A DNA stretch of 19,159 nt from CAVOBC01 sp963693635 (GCA_963693635.1 CAVOBC010000047.1:1-19159); one strand, 5' to 3'; counted from the stretch's first letter, positions 1 through 8,382 are shown. Notes: generated by a model not told the origin, from the letters alone. A program made the numbers and translations.

Positions 1-578
1 CCGGCGGTGTCCACGATCAGCACGTCGACCAGTCGTGTGCGTGCCTGGTTGACCGCACGCTTTGCGATATCGACCGGCTTCTCACCAGGATCGCTCTCGC
101 AAAACTCGACATCCGCTTCCAGGGCCAGCATCCGTAGTTGATCGATGGCAGCGGGCCGGTAAACGTCGGTACTGACGAGCATGACGGTCTTCTTTTCTCG
201 CCCCTTCAACCAGAGCGCAAGCTTGACCGCGCTGGTGGTCTTGCCCGCGCCCTGTAGCCCGGCAAGCAGAATCACGGCGGGCGGGGGCACATTGAGCGCA
301 AGACCGTCCGACGCCGCGCCCATCACCCGGACGAGTTCGTCGTTGACGATCTTCAGAAACGCCTGGCCCGGCGACAGACTCTGCGTGACCTCCTGGCCGA
401 TCGCACGCAAACGTACCTGATCGACGAATTCGCGTACGACCGACAGCGCGACGTCTGCTTCAAGCAATGCCATGCGCACCTCGCGCAGGGTCGCCTGAAT
501 GTTGTCTTCAGACAGGGTTGCCTTGCCCTGAATGTTTCGCAGCGATGCGCTCAGCCGCTCTGTCAGTGACTCAAACAA
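1..578 (-). CDS. ffh: Signal recognition particle protein Ffh, 5' part (runs off the left edge)
   Basis: GTPase that binds 4.5S RNA and signal sequences and delivers ribosomes to the inner membrane through FtsY. The 192 visible residues begin FESLTERLSASLRNIQG after the initiator, typical of the Ffh N-domain. The G-domain shows the P-loop GLQGAGKTT (residues about 107-115), the DVYRPAA motif (about 138-144) and DTAG at the very edge. The C-terminal M-domain lies outside the window. There is no ATG at the expected place. I choose TTG at 578-576 because it is the first codon of the conserved N-terminus and has an AGGAG ribosome binding site (584-588) six bases upstream. It is divergent from ypjD, as in many gammaproteobacteria. 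Confidence 0.96.
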   Translation of the reverse strand, partial: MFESLTERLSASLRNIQGKATLSEDNIQATLREVRMALLEADVALSVVREFVDQVRLRAIGQEVTQSLSPGQAFLKIVNDELVRVMGAASDGLALNVPPPAVILLAGLQGAGKTTSAVKLALWLKGREKKTVMLVSTDVYRPAAIDQLRMLALEADVEFCESDPGEKPVDIAKRAVNQARTRLVDVLIVDTA

Positions 579-647
579 GTGTCGCTCCTGATGAAATGAG
601 TGTCATTCGTCCGCCCAGTGCACCGATCCACGACGAACCAGTCGCCC

Positions 648-653
648 ATTATA
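648..653 (-). promoter_or_regulatory. Candidate -10 box of ffh
   Basis: A perfect TATAAT reads on the minus strand about 70 bases before the ffh start. The -35 region is poor (GTTACG or nearby, 16-18 bases upstream), so the call rests on the -10 box and its position in the divergent spacer. Confidence 0.4.
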
Positions 654-788
654 GCCATGCTCAAGCGCCCGTAACGGTTTGAAGCGTACGCGGCGGATGC
701 AACAAACCTGACACACAACGCGCCAATCACAGCATCCTGCGTAGCCCTGTGACAAAATGCCCGCAATACGCCCAAGCTCTGATGGTCC

Positions 789-1589
789 ATGACAGCACCC
801 CTGCCCGGCGCCATAGCCGCACTGCTTTATCTGCTCGCCGCGGCGGCGCAATTGGGCGTGCTGCAGGGCCGTCTCAGCATCCCGCGGAGCTGGCCAATCG
901 CCGCCGGCCTCATCGCCGTGCTGCTGCACCTGGTCGCTGTCTCTCTACAGATGGGGACACCCGCCGGTGTTGATCTCGGCATCTACCACATGGGCTCCGC
1001 GACGCTGGCTGTGGTTGCCGCAATCGCGGTTGCAAGCAGCACTCGAAACGCCGCCGAGAATTTGTTTATCGGCCTCTTCCCGCTCGCCACGCTCGCGCTT
1101 GCAGCATCGCTGCTGCTTGAGAGTCCGTACGACCCTCATCCGCTCGCCACGGGCATCGTCGCCCACGTCCTGTTGTCAGTGATCGCTTACTCCATGCTCG
1201 CGACGGCTGCGCTGCAGGGAGTCTTGCTGGCGCTGCAGGACCGCATGCTGCGGCGGCATGATCTCTCTGTTCTGCGTCGCCTGCCTCCCCTGCAGGCAAT
1301 GGAGCGGTTGTTGTTCGAGTTCCTTGGGAGCGGCATGGTCTTTCTGACGTCATCAATCATTACCGGCTTCGTTTTTCTTGACGACTTCTCGGTCGGCGGT
1401 CTAATTCACCACACAGTCATCACCTGCGCCGCCTGGATCGTCTTTGCGATCCTGATCTGGGGACGGTACCGACTCGGCTGGCGGGGCGCCATCGCATCAC
1501 GCTGGACGCTCTCAGGCTTCGCGTTGCTGCTGACCGGCTACTTTGGCAGCAAGATGGTGATGGAACTCATACTCGGCCCACAGGTGTGA
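789..1589 (+). CDS. ypjD: Inner-membrane CcsA-like (cytochrome c assembly family) protein YpjD
   Basis: A hydrophobic protein of 266 residues with about eight membrane segments, close to the length of E. coli YpjD. It belongs to the CcsA/CcmC-like cytochrome c assembly family. Histidines inside or beside membrane segments (H47, H126, H207/H208) sit where family members carry heme-binding histidines. The segment PPLQAMERLLFEFL (about 166-179) is typical of the YpjD branch. The biochemical role of YpjD is not well settled; a part in heme handling or in supporting CorB-type transport is inferred from family and neighbourhood. The ATG at 789 is chosen from the expected N-terminus; no strong ribosome binding site precedes it. 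It lies between divergent ffh and downstream corB, the classic order. Confidence 0.9.
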   Translation: MTAPLPGAIAALLYLLAAAAQLGVLQGRLSIPRSWPIAAGLIAVLLHLVAVSLQMGTPAGVDLGIYHMGSATLAVVAAIAVASSTRNAAENLFIGLFPLATLALAASLLLESPYDPHPLATGIVAHVLLSVIAYSMLATAALQGVLLALQDRMLRRHDLSVLRRLPPLQAMERLLFEFLGSGMVFLTSSIITGFVFLDDFSVGGLIHHTVITCAAWIVFAILIWGRYRLGWRGAIASRWTLSGFALLLTGYFGSKMVMELILGPQV

Positions 1590-1710
1590 GCGACCATCGG
1601 CTAGCGTGTGCGCCACTCCTGGCTGGCATGCGGCCACTCCCGATCGCATGCACCACGTGAACTTACCTTCCGTCGCACCTCATCGCGCCGCCAGGGTTCC
1701 ACAATCGGTC

Positions 1711-1739
1711 TTGACAGCGGTTAAGCGAATCCTTACAAG
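1711..1739 (+). promoter_or_regulatory. Candidate sigma-70 promoter of corB
   Basis: TTGACA (1711-1716) is a perfect -35 box. It is followed after 17 bases by TACAAG (1734-1739), a 4/6 match to the -10 consensus. The site lies 34 bases before the corB start, so corB may be transcribed independently of ypjD. Confidence 0.45.
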
Positions 1740-1772
1740 GATCCTCCCTCCGTTACGAAAGGCTCGCCGTTC

Positions 1773-3053
1773 TTGGACGACTCTTCGTTAGGCACCTTAT
1801 CGGGTGCCGTAGTTATTCTCGTCATCCTCTCTGCATACTTCTCCGGCTCAGAAACCGCCATGATGGCCCTGAACGGCCATCGCCTACGCCACCTTGCAGA
1901 CCAGGGACACGGCGGCGCCAAACGGGCCAGCCGTCTGCTCGAGCGGCCTGATCGTCTGCTCAGCGTCATCCTGATTGGCAACAACCTGGTCAATTTCTCG
2001 GCCGGGTCAATCGTAACGTTGATGTTCATCAGTATGTTTGGCGAGGCGGGCGCGGCGCTCGCCCCCCTGGCGTGTACGGTCGTATTCCTGATTTTTGCCG
2101 AGGTCGCCCCCAAGAGTATCGCCGCTGCATACCCCGAGAAAATCGCACTTCCATCCTCGTACATCCTGGAGTTCCTGCAGTGGATCGGCTACCCCGTCGT
2201 GTGGATGGTCAATGGGGTTTCCAACCGCCTGTTGGGACTCTTCGGCATCACGTCCGAGAGCGGGACCGACGACAAGTTCACGCGTGAAGAACTCCGGACG
2301 GTTGTCCACCACGGCGCAGACATCGACGCCGGGCCGCAGAACATGCTGCTGCGGATCCTCGATCTGGAGGAGGTCACGGTCAATGACATCATGGTGCCAC
2401 GTGCCGACATCGTTGGCGTCGACATTAACGACGGTGTGGTCGACATTGTCGGGCAGATTCGGTCCTCCCAATACACACGCATACCCGTGTACAAAGAAGA
2501 TATCGATAATGTCATTGGCTTCCTGCATCTGCGCGATGCGGCGAAGTTTCTGACCGAGCACGAACTAACCTTGGCCGCTATCCTGCAGGCAACAACCGAT
2601 CCCTACTTTGTGCCCGAAAACACCCGCCTGCACGTGCAGCTATTCAATTTTCAGCAGGCCAAGGAGCGCGTGGCGCTGGTCGTCGATGAATACGGTGACA
2701 TACAAGGGATCGTCACGCTTGAGGACATCCTCGAGGAAATCGTTGGCGAGTTTACGACCGACCTTGCAACGACCAACATCGACATCCATCCACAGGACGA
2801 CGGTTCGTTTCTCATCGACGGCAGCACTCACATCCGGCTGATCAATCGCAGTCTTGGCTGGAATCTGCCACAGGACGGAGCGAAAACGATGAACGGACTA
2901 ATCACCGAGTACCTGGAGACCTTTCCCGAGTCCAATGTCTGCTGCCGGATCGAAGACTATCGCATTGAGATCATTCAGATCGGGGACAACATGATTCACA
3001 CGGCCAAGGTCATAGCGCCCGCCGCGCTGCAGAACCCCGACGAATCGCCCTGA
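1773..3053 (+). CDS. corB: CNNM/CorC-family membrane transporter CorB (YfjD-like)
   Basis: A membrane protein of 426 residues related to E. coli YfjD/CorB, a family linked to Mg2+ and Co2+ efflux. The N-terminal DUF21/CNNM membrane domain (about 1-180) begins with SAYFSGSETAMMALN and contains LIGNNLVNF and FAEVAPKSIAAAYPEK, all close to the E. coli protein. A CBS pair follows (about 205-330) with NDIMVPRADIVGVD and VVDEYGDIQGIVTLEDILEEIVGEF. The C-terminal CorC_HlyC domain (about 340-415) contains the DGSFLIDG motif. The start is TTG: no ATG or GTG precedes the conserved N-terminus in the open frame, and an AAAGG stretch lies about ten bases upstream. A promoter-like pair lies just before it. 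Confidence 0.94.
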   Translation: MDDSSLGTLSGAVVILVILSAYFSGSETAMMALNGHRLRHLADQGHGGAKRASRLLERPDRLLSVILIGNNLVNFSAGSIVTLMFISMFGEAGAALAPLACTVVFLIFAEVAPKSIAAAYPEKIALPSSYILEFLQWIGYPVVWMVNGVSNRLLGLFGITSESGTDDKFTREELRTVVHHGADIDAGPQNMLLRILDLEEVTVNDIMVPRADIVGVDINDGVVDIVGQIRSSQYTRIPVYKEDIDNVIGFLHLRDAAKFLTEHELTLAAILQATTDPYFVPENTRLHVQLFNFQQAKERVALVVDEYGDIQGIVTLEDILEEIVGEFTTDLATTNIDIHPQDDGSFLIDGSTHIRLINRSLGWNLPQDGAKTMNGLITEYLETFPESNVCCRIEDYRIEIIQIGDNMIHTAKVIAPAALQNPDESP

Positions 3054-3128
3054 CGGCCTCGCTACAAAAACAGACGGCTATTGACGCAGTCGCCGAGGGC
3101 CAGCACCTCGCACTTTTCCTGCAGCAAC

Positions 3129-3180
3129 TCTCAACCGAGAATCTCAATCAGGAGTCTCAATCGGGAGTCTCAATCGGGAG
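3129..3180. repeat. Four tandem 13-bp units
   Basis: Units at 3129-3141, 3142-3154, 3155-3167 and 3168-3180 follow the pattern TCTCAATCGGGAG. The last two are identical, the second differs by one base and the first is more degenerate. They lie between the convergent corB and CoA-transferase genes. No terminator hairpin is evident in this spacer. Confidence 0.85.
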
Positions 3181-3222
3181 AGCCTACAGACGGGTGCCGG
3201 GTTACCAGACCAGCACGATCCC

Positions 3223-4404
3223 TCACCCCATCGCTCCCTGCGCCCGCAGAGCCAGCAGATCGTCCGCACTAAGCCCAAGATCCGTCGCCAGCACTTCGTC
3301 CGTGTGCTGACCGAGCAGCGGCGCAGCTTTCATGGGTGCTTCGCTACCCGAGAACCGTGGCGGCCAACCCAGAAGCCGGATGGGACCCCGTTCGTCGTGT
3401 TCGATGTCGTGCACGAAACCCCTAGCGAGCAGGTGCGGGTCTTTGAAAAGATCCACCGAGTCCTGCACGGCGGCTGCAGGCACGTCACCTTCGCTCAGCA
3501 GTCGCATGGCTTCAAACTTGCCCAGTGCGCTGGTCCACGAGGAAATCTCGGCAATAAGCGCCTCGTTGTTCTGCCATCGCTCAGCCGGCGTCGAAAAGCG
3601 CGGGTCTGTCATCAGTTCCGGCTTACCAATCGCCTTGGCGAGTGACCCCCACATCTTCTCCGTCACCGCCATAATGTAGACGTAGTCATTTGCGCCACCA
3701 GGTGCACAGGGGTAAAGGTTCATGGCAAAGCCTGCGCCATTGCCGTTGCGACCAACGACCCGGGAACCGCCCGCTGAGCCGGCGAGCGCCGTGCGCAGGT
3801 AGTAGGTCATCGCCTCTTGCATGGACACTTCGATCAACTGTCCCTCGCCGGTCTGTGTCCTTTGATACAACGCCGCAGTGATGGCAAGCGCCGTCTGGAC
3901 GCCGGTTCCGGCATCGCCCATCGTCGGACCTGGACGAAGCGGAGGGCCATCCGGCATACCGGTGATAGAGAAAGCCCCCGCCGCCGCCTGCGCAACCATG
4001 TCAAAGCACTTGTAGTCTGAATACGGCCCCGACGTGCCAAAACCTTTGATGCGCGCGTAGACAATGCCCGGATGGGCCTCTGCCATCGTCTCGTAGTCGA
4101 GATTCAGTTTCTCAATGACGCCAGGGCCGTAGTTCTCAACAAACACGTCGTAATGGGGCAGCATTCGCATCAGCGTCGCTCGCCCCTCCGCCGTCTCCAA
4201 TGCGAGCGTCACGCTGCGCTTGTTACTGTTCCACATGAGGAAATAGTCAGCGTCGACTTCGCCCTGGCCGCGCCCGGGGTCACCCGTGACAGGCCGCTCC
4301 ACCTTGACCACGTCAGCGCCCATGAAGCCAAGCGCCTGTGTGCAGGATGTGCCCGCTTCATATTGCGTCATATCGAGAATTCGTACGCCGTCGAGTGCGC
4401 CCAT
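3223..4404 (-). CDS. CaiB/BaiF-family (family III) CoA-transferase, formyl-CoA:oxalate CoA-transferase-like
   Basis: Transfers CoA between carboxylic acids through an enzyme-bound aspartyl anhydride. The 393-residue protein opens with GVRILDMTQYEAGTSCTQALGFMGADVVKVERP, the family's CoA-binding start. It contains NKRSVTLAL (about 61-69), VENYGPGVIEKL (about 89-100) and GFGTSGPY (about 121-128). D164 in PTMGDAGTG corresponds to the catalytic aspartate of formyl-CoA transferase. The frame is open to 4632, but that extension crosses the terminator at 4583-4612. The ATG at 4404 has AGGAG (4411-4415) six bases upstream and starts the conserved domain. The gene follows a ThDP enzyme of the oxalyl-CoA decarboxylase family, which suggests that this enzyme makes that enzyme's acyl-CoA. 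The acid used cannot be read from sequence. Confidence 0.9.
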   Translation of the reverse strand: MGALDGVRILDMTQYEAGTSCTQALGFMGADVVKVERPVTGDPGRGQGEVDADYFLMWNSNKRSVTLALETAEGRATLMRMLPHYDVFVENYGPGVIEKLNLDYETMAEAHPGIVYARIKGFGTSGPYSDYKCFDMVAQAAAGAFSITGMPDGPPLRPGPTMGDAGTGVQTALAITAALYQRTQTGEGQLIEVSMQEAMTYYLRTALAGSAGGSRVVGRNGNGAGFAMNLYPCAPGGANDYVYIMAVTEKMWGSLAKAIGKPELMTDPRFSTPAERWQNNEALIAEISSWTSALGKFEAMRLLSEGDVPAAAVQDSVDLFKDPHLLARGFVHDIEHDERGPIRLLGWPPRFSGSEAPMKAAPLLGQHTDEVLATDLGLSADDLLALRAQGAMG

Positions 4405-4582
4405 GACTAGCTCCTGGCTGCTGCGTTCTTGTATGCGGTCGTCTAGCGACTGATCCCCGGCAAATTGCCTCATAGTGGCGAGACATGCAAACGACCAACA
4501 CCAGTCGTAGCCAGCACCGCCTGCGCAGGTGGAGCCAGCTAAGCCACCGCCCGCCAGTGACACACGCGACGAATGAACAGGC

Positions 4583-4612
4583 AAAAAAAAAGCCCCGCAC
4601 GTGGCGGGGCTT
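4583..4612 (-). terminator. Intrinsic terminator after the ThDP enzyme gene
   Basis: On the minus strand a 9-bp stem (AAGCCCCGC / GCGGGGCTT, 4604-4612 with 4590-4598) with a five-base loop is followed by nine T residues. It lies 54 bases past the stop of the ThDP enzyme and before the CoA-transferase, so the two genes are separated or coupled only by readthrough. Confidence 0.88.
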
Positions 4613-4666
4613 CTCAGGATCTCAGTGATCACACGAATTTTGGCGCGATCACAAACCAGCGATCCC

Positions 4667-6325
4667 TTACTCCTTCGTCAGCCAGGTGAACTCCTGCGGC
4701 TTGCGCCCTGCTCGCGGATCGATGTGGATGTTAACGATCGCGGGACCGTCAACCGCCATCGCCTCGTCCAGCGTCTTGCGCAGATCTTTGGGGTCATCAA
4801 CCGCAAAACCGGCACCACCAAAGCCTTCGATAATCTTCTCGTAGCTGGCTCGATAGGTCAGGCCGCCCACAGGCAGCGGGCCATCTTCTGGCAGCGGACC
4901 TGTACCGCCGCCAATACCACCGTTGTTGATAACAACAACCTTGATGTTGAGCTTGTTCCTGCAGGCCGTTTCGATCTCCATTGCGGAGAAGCCGAACCCT
5001 GAATCGCCTTCAACCGCGATGACCGGTCTGTCCGGATGTACGCAGGCCGCAGCAACCGCAAAGCCCATGCCGATACCCATCGTGCCATAGCTCCCGGCAT
5101 CGAGCCGCGACCGTGGCAATTTGTTGGGCAACTGGGTGCGGCCAATGTCCATCGTGTTGGCGCCTTCACTAACAACGATCGTGTCATCCGGCATCCACTC
5201 GCGAACGTCTTTGAGCACGCGGTAATAGTTGGTCGGATTGGAGTCGTCTGCCATCATCGGCGCAATCATCTCTTCGTTGTCTTTCGCTTTGGCCGCGAGC
5301 GCCGCGCGCCAGTCGGTCTCTGCAGGGTAGCGCCAGTTACGGTCCTTCAACGCCCGATTGAGCTGACCCACAATGGCCTTGCCGTCGCCGACCAGTGCGA
5401 CTTCTGCCGGCACGTTGTTGCCAATCTGTTCAATCGTATTATCAAGCTGAATGATACGCACGTTCTTGTCGAAACGCGGCGGCAAACCATAGTGCATGAT
5501 CCAGTTGAGCCGAGCGCCCATGAGCAGAATGACGTCCGCTTCCTGCAGGGCGAGTGTCCGTGCTGCACCGACTGACAACGGGTTGTCGTCAGAGACGACG
5601 CCCTTGCCCATCGGTGACGCCAGGAACGGCAGTTGCGTCATCTCAACAAATTCGCGCACTTCGTCCTCAGCCTGGGACCAGGCCATGCCCTTGCCGACAA
5701 TGATCAATGGCTTCTCTGCAGACTCAAGGGCTGCGAGGGCAGCTTCCACGTCCTCGTCCATCGCCTGTGGGCGCGGCGCGTCAGGAATAGTCGCCACCGA
5801 GACCACATCGTCTTCGTCTACTTCGCCCAGAATGATGTCATCCGGCATGTCGAGATAGACCGCACCGGGACGCCCGTAGAACGCTGTCCGCATGGCTTGC
5901 TGAACATAAAACGGGATGCGCTTGGGGTCTTCGACCGCATGCGAATACTTGCAGAATGGCGTCGTGATCAGAACCTGGCGTTCTTCCTGAAAAGAGCCCA
6001 TACCGTTCTGCGATACGGGAGACGCGCCACCGATCAGAATCATCGGCCAGCAATTTTCCTTCGCGTTCGCGAGACCTGCGAGCGCATGCACAACGCCAGG
6101 ACCAGACACAACCAGGCACGCCTGCGGGCGGCCAGTCAGGTAACCAGCGGCCTGGGCCGCGTAGCTCGCCGCCTGCTCGTTGCGCATGCCGATATAACGG
6201 ATGCCAACTTTCTGGGCGGCGGACGCGATCGGCTGCACCGGGAAGCCGACGATGCCGAACATGAATTCGCACCCTTGCTGTTTAAGGTTGCGCGCAAGCA
6301 GAGTCGCGCCGTTAACTGTTCCCAT
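4667..6325 (-). CDS. Thiamine-diphosphate enzyme of the oxalyl-CoA decarboxylase / 2-hydroxyacyl-CoA lyase family
   Basis: 552 residues with the three-part fold of ThDP enzymes. The N-terminal domain has IRYIGMRNEQAASYAA with E50 as the cofactor-activating glutamate and SGPGVVHALAGLANAKENCWP. The middle domain has IIVGKGMAWSQAEDE and GARLNWIMHYGLPPRFD. The C-terminal domain has EGANTMDIGRT, RLDAGSYGTMGIGMGF and the Mg-ThDP motif GDS (440-442) to NN (467-468). The tail RKPQEFTWLT resembles 2-hydroxyacyl-CoA lyase (HACL1) more than Oxalobacter oxalyl-CoA decarboxylase. Where those enzymes have IY after the NN motif, this one has IG (471-472) and a glycine/proline-rich loop. Likely activity is non-oxidative cleavage or decarboxylation of an acyl-CoA; the substrate is uncertain. 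The ATG at 6325 has an AAGGAAG site upstream. The neighbouring CoA-transferase fits the same pathway. Confidence 0.88.
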   Translation of the reverse strand: MGTVNGATLLARNLKQQGCEFMFGIVGFPVQPIASAAQKVGIRYIGMRNEQAASYAAQAAGYLTGRPQACLVVSGPGVVHALAGLANAKENCWPMILIGGASPVSQNGMGSFQEERQVLITTPFCKYSHAVEDPKRIPFYVQQAMRTAFYGRPGAVYLDMPDDIILGEVDEDDVVSVATIPDAPRPQAMDEDVEAALAALESAEKPLIIVGKGMAWSQAEDEVREFVEMTQLPFLASPMGKGVVSDDNPLSVGAARTLALQEADVILLMGARLNWIMHYGLPPRFDKNVRIIQLDNTIEQIGNNVPAEVALVGDGKAIVGQLNRALKDRNWRYPAETDWRAALAAKAKDNEEMIAPMMADDSNPTNYYRVLKDVREWMPDDTIVVSEGANTMDIGRTQLPNKLPRSRLDAGSYGTMGIGMGFAVAAACVHPDRPVIAVEGDSGFGFSAMEIETACRNKLNIKVVVINNGGIGGGTGPLPEDGPLPVGGLTYRASYEKIIEGFGGAGFAVDDPKDLRKTLDEAMAVDGPAIVNIHIDPRAGRKPQEFTWLTKE

Positions 6326-6343
6326 GGGAGTCTTCCTTTAGTC

Positions 6344-6382
6344 TTGGCTGATTGTGTTGGCTGATGCCGTTTGCTGACGGAT
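6344..6382. repeat. Three degenerate 13-bp tandem units
   Basis: 6344-6356, 6357-6369 and 6370-6382 follow TTGGCTGATGCCG with decreasing identity. They lie in the 5' leader of the ThDP enzyme gene. Confidence 0.6.
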
Positions 6383-6492
6383 ATCGTGATCAGGGCTTCA
6401 TGCGGGTGGAACGGTCACCCGGAAAAGAGCACGCATCCTACCAAATCTGGACACGGCGACGCCATACGGCCACAGGCGTGAAAATGCCACGA

Positions 6493-6582
6493 CGTCAATC
6501 CGGGGAATAGCGTCAATCCGCGGAATAGCGCCAGGCCCGGGAATAGCGCCAGGCCCGGGAATAGCGCCAGGCCGCGGACCGC
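6493..6582. repeat. Five 18-bp tandem units upstream of the ThDP enzyme gene
   Basis: Units 6493-6510, 6511-6528, 6529-6546, 6547-6564 and 6565-6582. The third and fourth are identical (CGCCAGGCCCGGGAATAG). The first two share CGTCAATCC and the GGAATAG end. The fifth has lost the AATAG end. The array lies in the 356-base gene-free spacer 6326-6681 between leuA and the ThDP gene; apart from the two repeats I see no gene there. Confidence 0.92.
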
Positions 6583-6681
6583 GCAGCCATGCCACGGACC
6601 GAACAGCGTAATTGCCAGGCGAGTAGACCTGCGGGTGCCCGGGCGAGAGTGCCCCGCAGCTCTCATTTGCCGTCGCGGCCC

Positions 6682-8382
6682 TCAGGATCGCCACTTGCGG
6701 TTGATGGCCGCAATGATCGACTTAAACGCCGCGGTGATCGTGTTCTGGCTAATCCCGACGCCGTAGTACCGCTCTGCAGCATCGTCGGTAATCGCCAGAA
6801 TGCAGATCGCCTGAGCCTCGCTGCCTTCGTTCAGCGCATATTCCTGATAGTCGACAACATTGAGCGGCTCGTTGAGGGTTTGCACCATGGCATCAACAAA
6901 GGCCTCGATGGGACCCGAGCCGCTGCCCTGGATTGAGATCTCGTTCTCGGCAACTTTAATGCGCGCCTCGCACGACTCGACGCCCCCCTCAGAGGTCAGC
7001 TTGTAGTCGATCAACTGGTACGGACCGTCAACGTCGATAAATTCGGCGACGAACGCCTGCCAGATCACCTCGGGCAACAGTTCGCCGCCATCGTCTTCAG
7101 ACAGCTTCTGTACGATCGGGCTGAACTCGACGAGCAGCGGGCGCGGCAGGGAGACACCGAAATAATTCTCAAGAATGAACGCGATGCCGCCCTTGCCGGA
7201 CTGGCTGTTGACGCGAACCGTTTCGCGATAGGAGCCACCGACGTCGGACGGGTCAATGGGCAGATACGGTACCTCCCATTGGCCACTGCCTTTTTCAACA
7301 ACCGCCATGCCCTTGCGAATCGCATCCTGGTGCGATCCCGAAAACGCGGTGAAAACAAGCTCACCGGCATAGGGTTGACGCACATGGATGGGAATTTTCG
7401 TGCAGGATTCAGACACCTCCACGATCTTCGGCATATCCGCCAGATAGAGTTCTGGGTCAATGCCCTGCGAGAACATGTTCATCGCCATCGTAATGATGTC
7501 GCAATTTCCGGTGCGTTCGCCGTTACCAAAGAGCGTCCCTTCTATCCGCTGCGCGCCCGCCATCAGGCCGAGTTCAGACGCTGCAACCCCGGTACCCCGG
7601 TCATTGTGTGTGTGCAGGCTGATGACTGCTGCGTCACGGTTAGGCAGGTGGCGGATGAACCATTCAAGCTGGTCCGCGTAGATATTGGGCGTCGCCATCT
7701 CCACCGTTGATGGCAGATTGAGAATCACTTTCTCACCGTCTGCCGGTTGCCAGGTCTCGATGACCGCCGCACAGATCTCGACCGCAAAGTCCATCTCGGT
7801 TGCCGTGTAACTCTCTGGAGAATACTCAAGCGTGACGTTTGCGCCCGCCGCCACGAGCTTGTCGGTATAGGACTTGACCAACGCGGTCGCGTCAGTGGCG
7901 AGCGCGACGACATCGCTACGATCCATCTTGAAGACGACCCGGCGTTGCAGGGTGGACGTTGAGTTGTAGAGATGAAAGATCACGTTGCTCGCACCCTCAA
8001 GGGCCTCGCAGGTTCGCGCAATCAGTTCCTCGCGCGCCTGACACAACACTTGAATCGTGACATCCGGAGGAACCATGCCCTCTTCAATGATCATGCGCAC
8101 AAAGTCGAAATCGGTCTGCGATGCGGCCGGGAAACCGACCTCGATTTCCTTGAAACCAAGTTCCAGCAGCAGTTCGTACATCTGCTTTTTTTCGGCGGGC
8201 GTCATCGGCTCGATCAACGCCTGATTGCCATCGCGCAGATCAACGCTGCACCAGCGCGGCGCCTCGGAGATAACCTGGTCTGGCCAGGTGCGGTCCGCGA
8301 GCGGAATCGGCTGAAACGGTCTGTATTTTTGGAACGGCATCTTGCGGACGGGTGCCAATGTTTTTGCAGTTTGCTCGGTCAT
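6682..8382 (-). CDS. leuA: 2-isopropylmalate synthase
   Basis: Condenses acetyl-CoA with 2-oxoisovalerate, the first committed step of leucine synthesis in the cytoplasm. The 566-residue protein is of the longer LeuA type found in actinobacteria, yeast and many proteobacteria. The TIM-barrel part has SVDLRDGNQALIEPM (R50/D51), GFKEIEVGFPAASQTDFDF, metal-binding HTHND (H257, H259) and GNGERTGN (286-293). The C-terminal third (about 430-566), with SCEARIKV and a GSGSGPIEAFVDA segment, matches the leucine-sensing LeuA dimer domain, so feedback inhibition is expected. The frame reaches a GTG at 8427. I prefer ATG at 8382, which begins the usual MTEQ-type N-terminus; neither start has a strong ribosome binding site. 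No leucine-rich leader peptide is evident upstream. Confidence 0.95.
   Translation of the reverse strand: MTEQTAKTLAPVRKMPFQKYRPFQPIPLADRTWPDQVISEAPRWCSVDLRDGNQALIEPMTPAEKKQMYELLLELGFKEIEVGFPAASQTDFDFVRMIIEEGMVPPDVTIQVLCQAREELIARTCEALEGASNVIFHLYNSTSTLQRRVVFKMDRSDVVALATDATALVKSYTDKLVAAGANVTLEYSPESYTATEMDFAVEICAAVIETWQPADGEKVILNLPSTVEMATPNIYADQLEWFIRHLPNRDAAVISLHTHNDRGTGVAASELGLMAGAQRIEGTLFGNGERTGNCDIITMAMNMFSQGIDPELYLADMPKIVEVSESCTKIPIHVRQPYAGELVFTAFSGSHQDAIRKGMAVVEKGSGQWEVPYLPIDPSDVGGSYRETVRVNSQSGKGGIAFILENYFGVSLPRPLLVEFSPIVQKLSEDDGGELLPEVIWQAFVAEFIDVDGPYQLIDYKLTSEGGVESCEARIKVAENEISIQGSGSGPIEAFVDAMVQTLNEPLNVVDYQEYALNEGSEAQAICILAITDDAAERYYGVGISQNTITAAFKSIIAAINRKWRS

Noticed and set aside
1606..1660. 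Another tandem duplication between ypjD and corB (two CCACTCC-containing segments)
   Set aside because: Only about seven contiguous bases are shared and the alignment needs a gap, so it is too weak to list with the others.
4405..4632. N-terminal extension of the CoA-transferase to 469 residues
   Set aside because: The extension would translate through the terminator hairpin and shows no conserved sequence; the ATG at 4404 has a good ribosome binding site.
5633..6364. 243-codon plus-strand open frame
   Set aside because: It is antisense to the ThDP enzyme gene and has no recognisable domain.
6493..6582. Possible CRISPR array
   Set aside because: Units follow each other directly with no spacers and are only 18 bp; no cas genes are present.
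6398..6694. Minus-strand open frame encoding a six-residue repeat (AIPGPG / AIPRID)
   Set aside because: It is the translation of the 18-bp DNA repeat; two overlapping frames are open equally, there is no ribosome binding site and no family resemblance, and the 18-bp period keeps any frame open.
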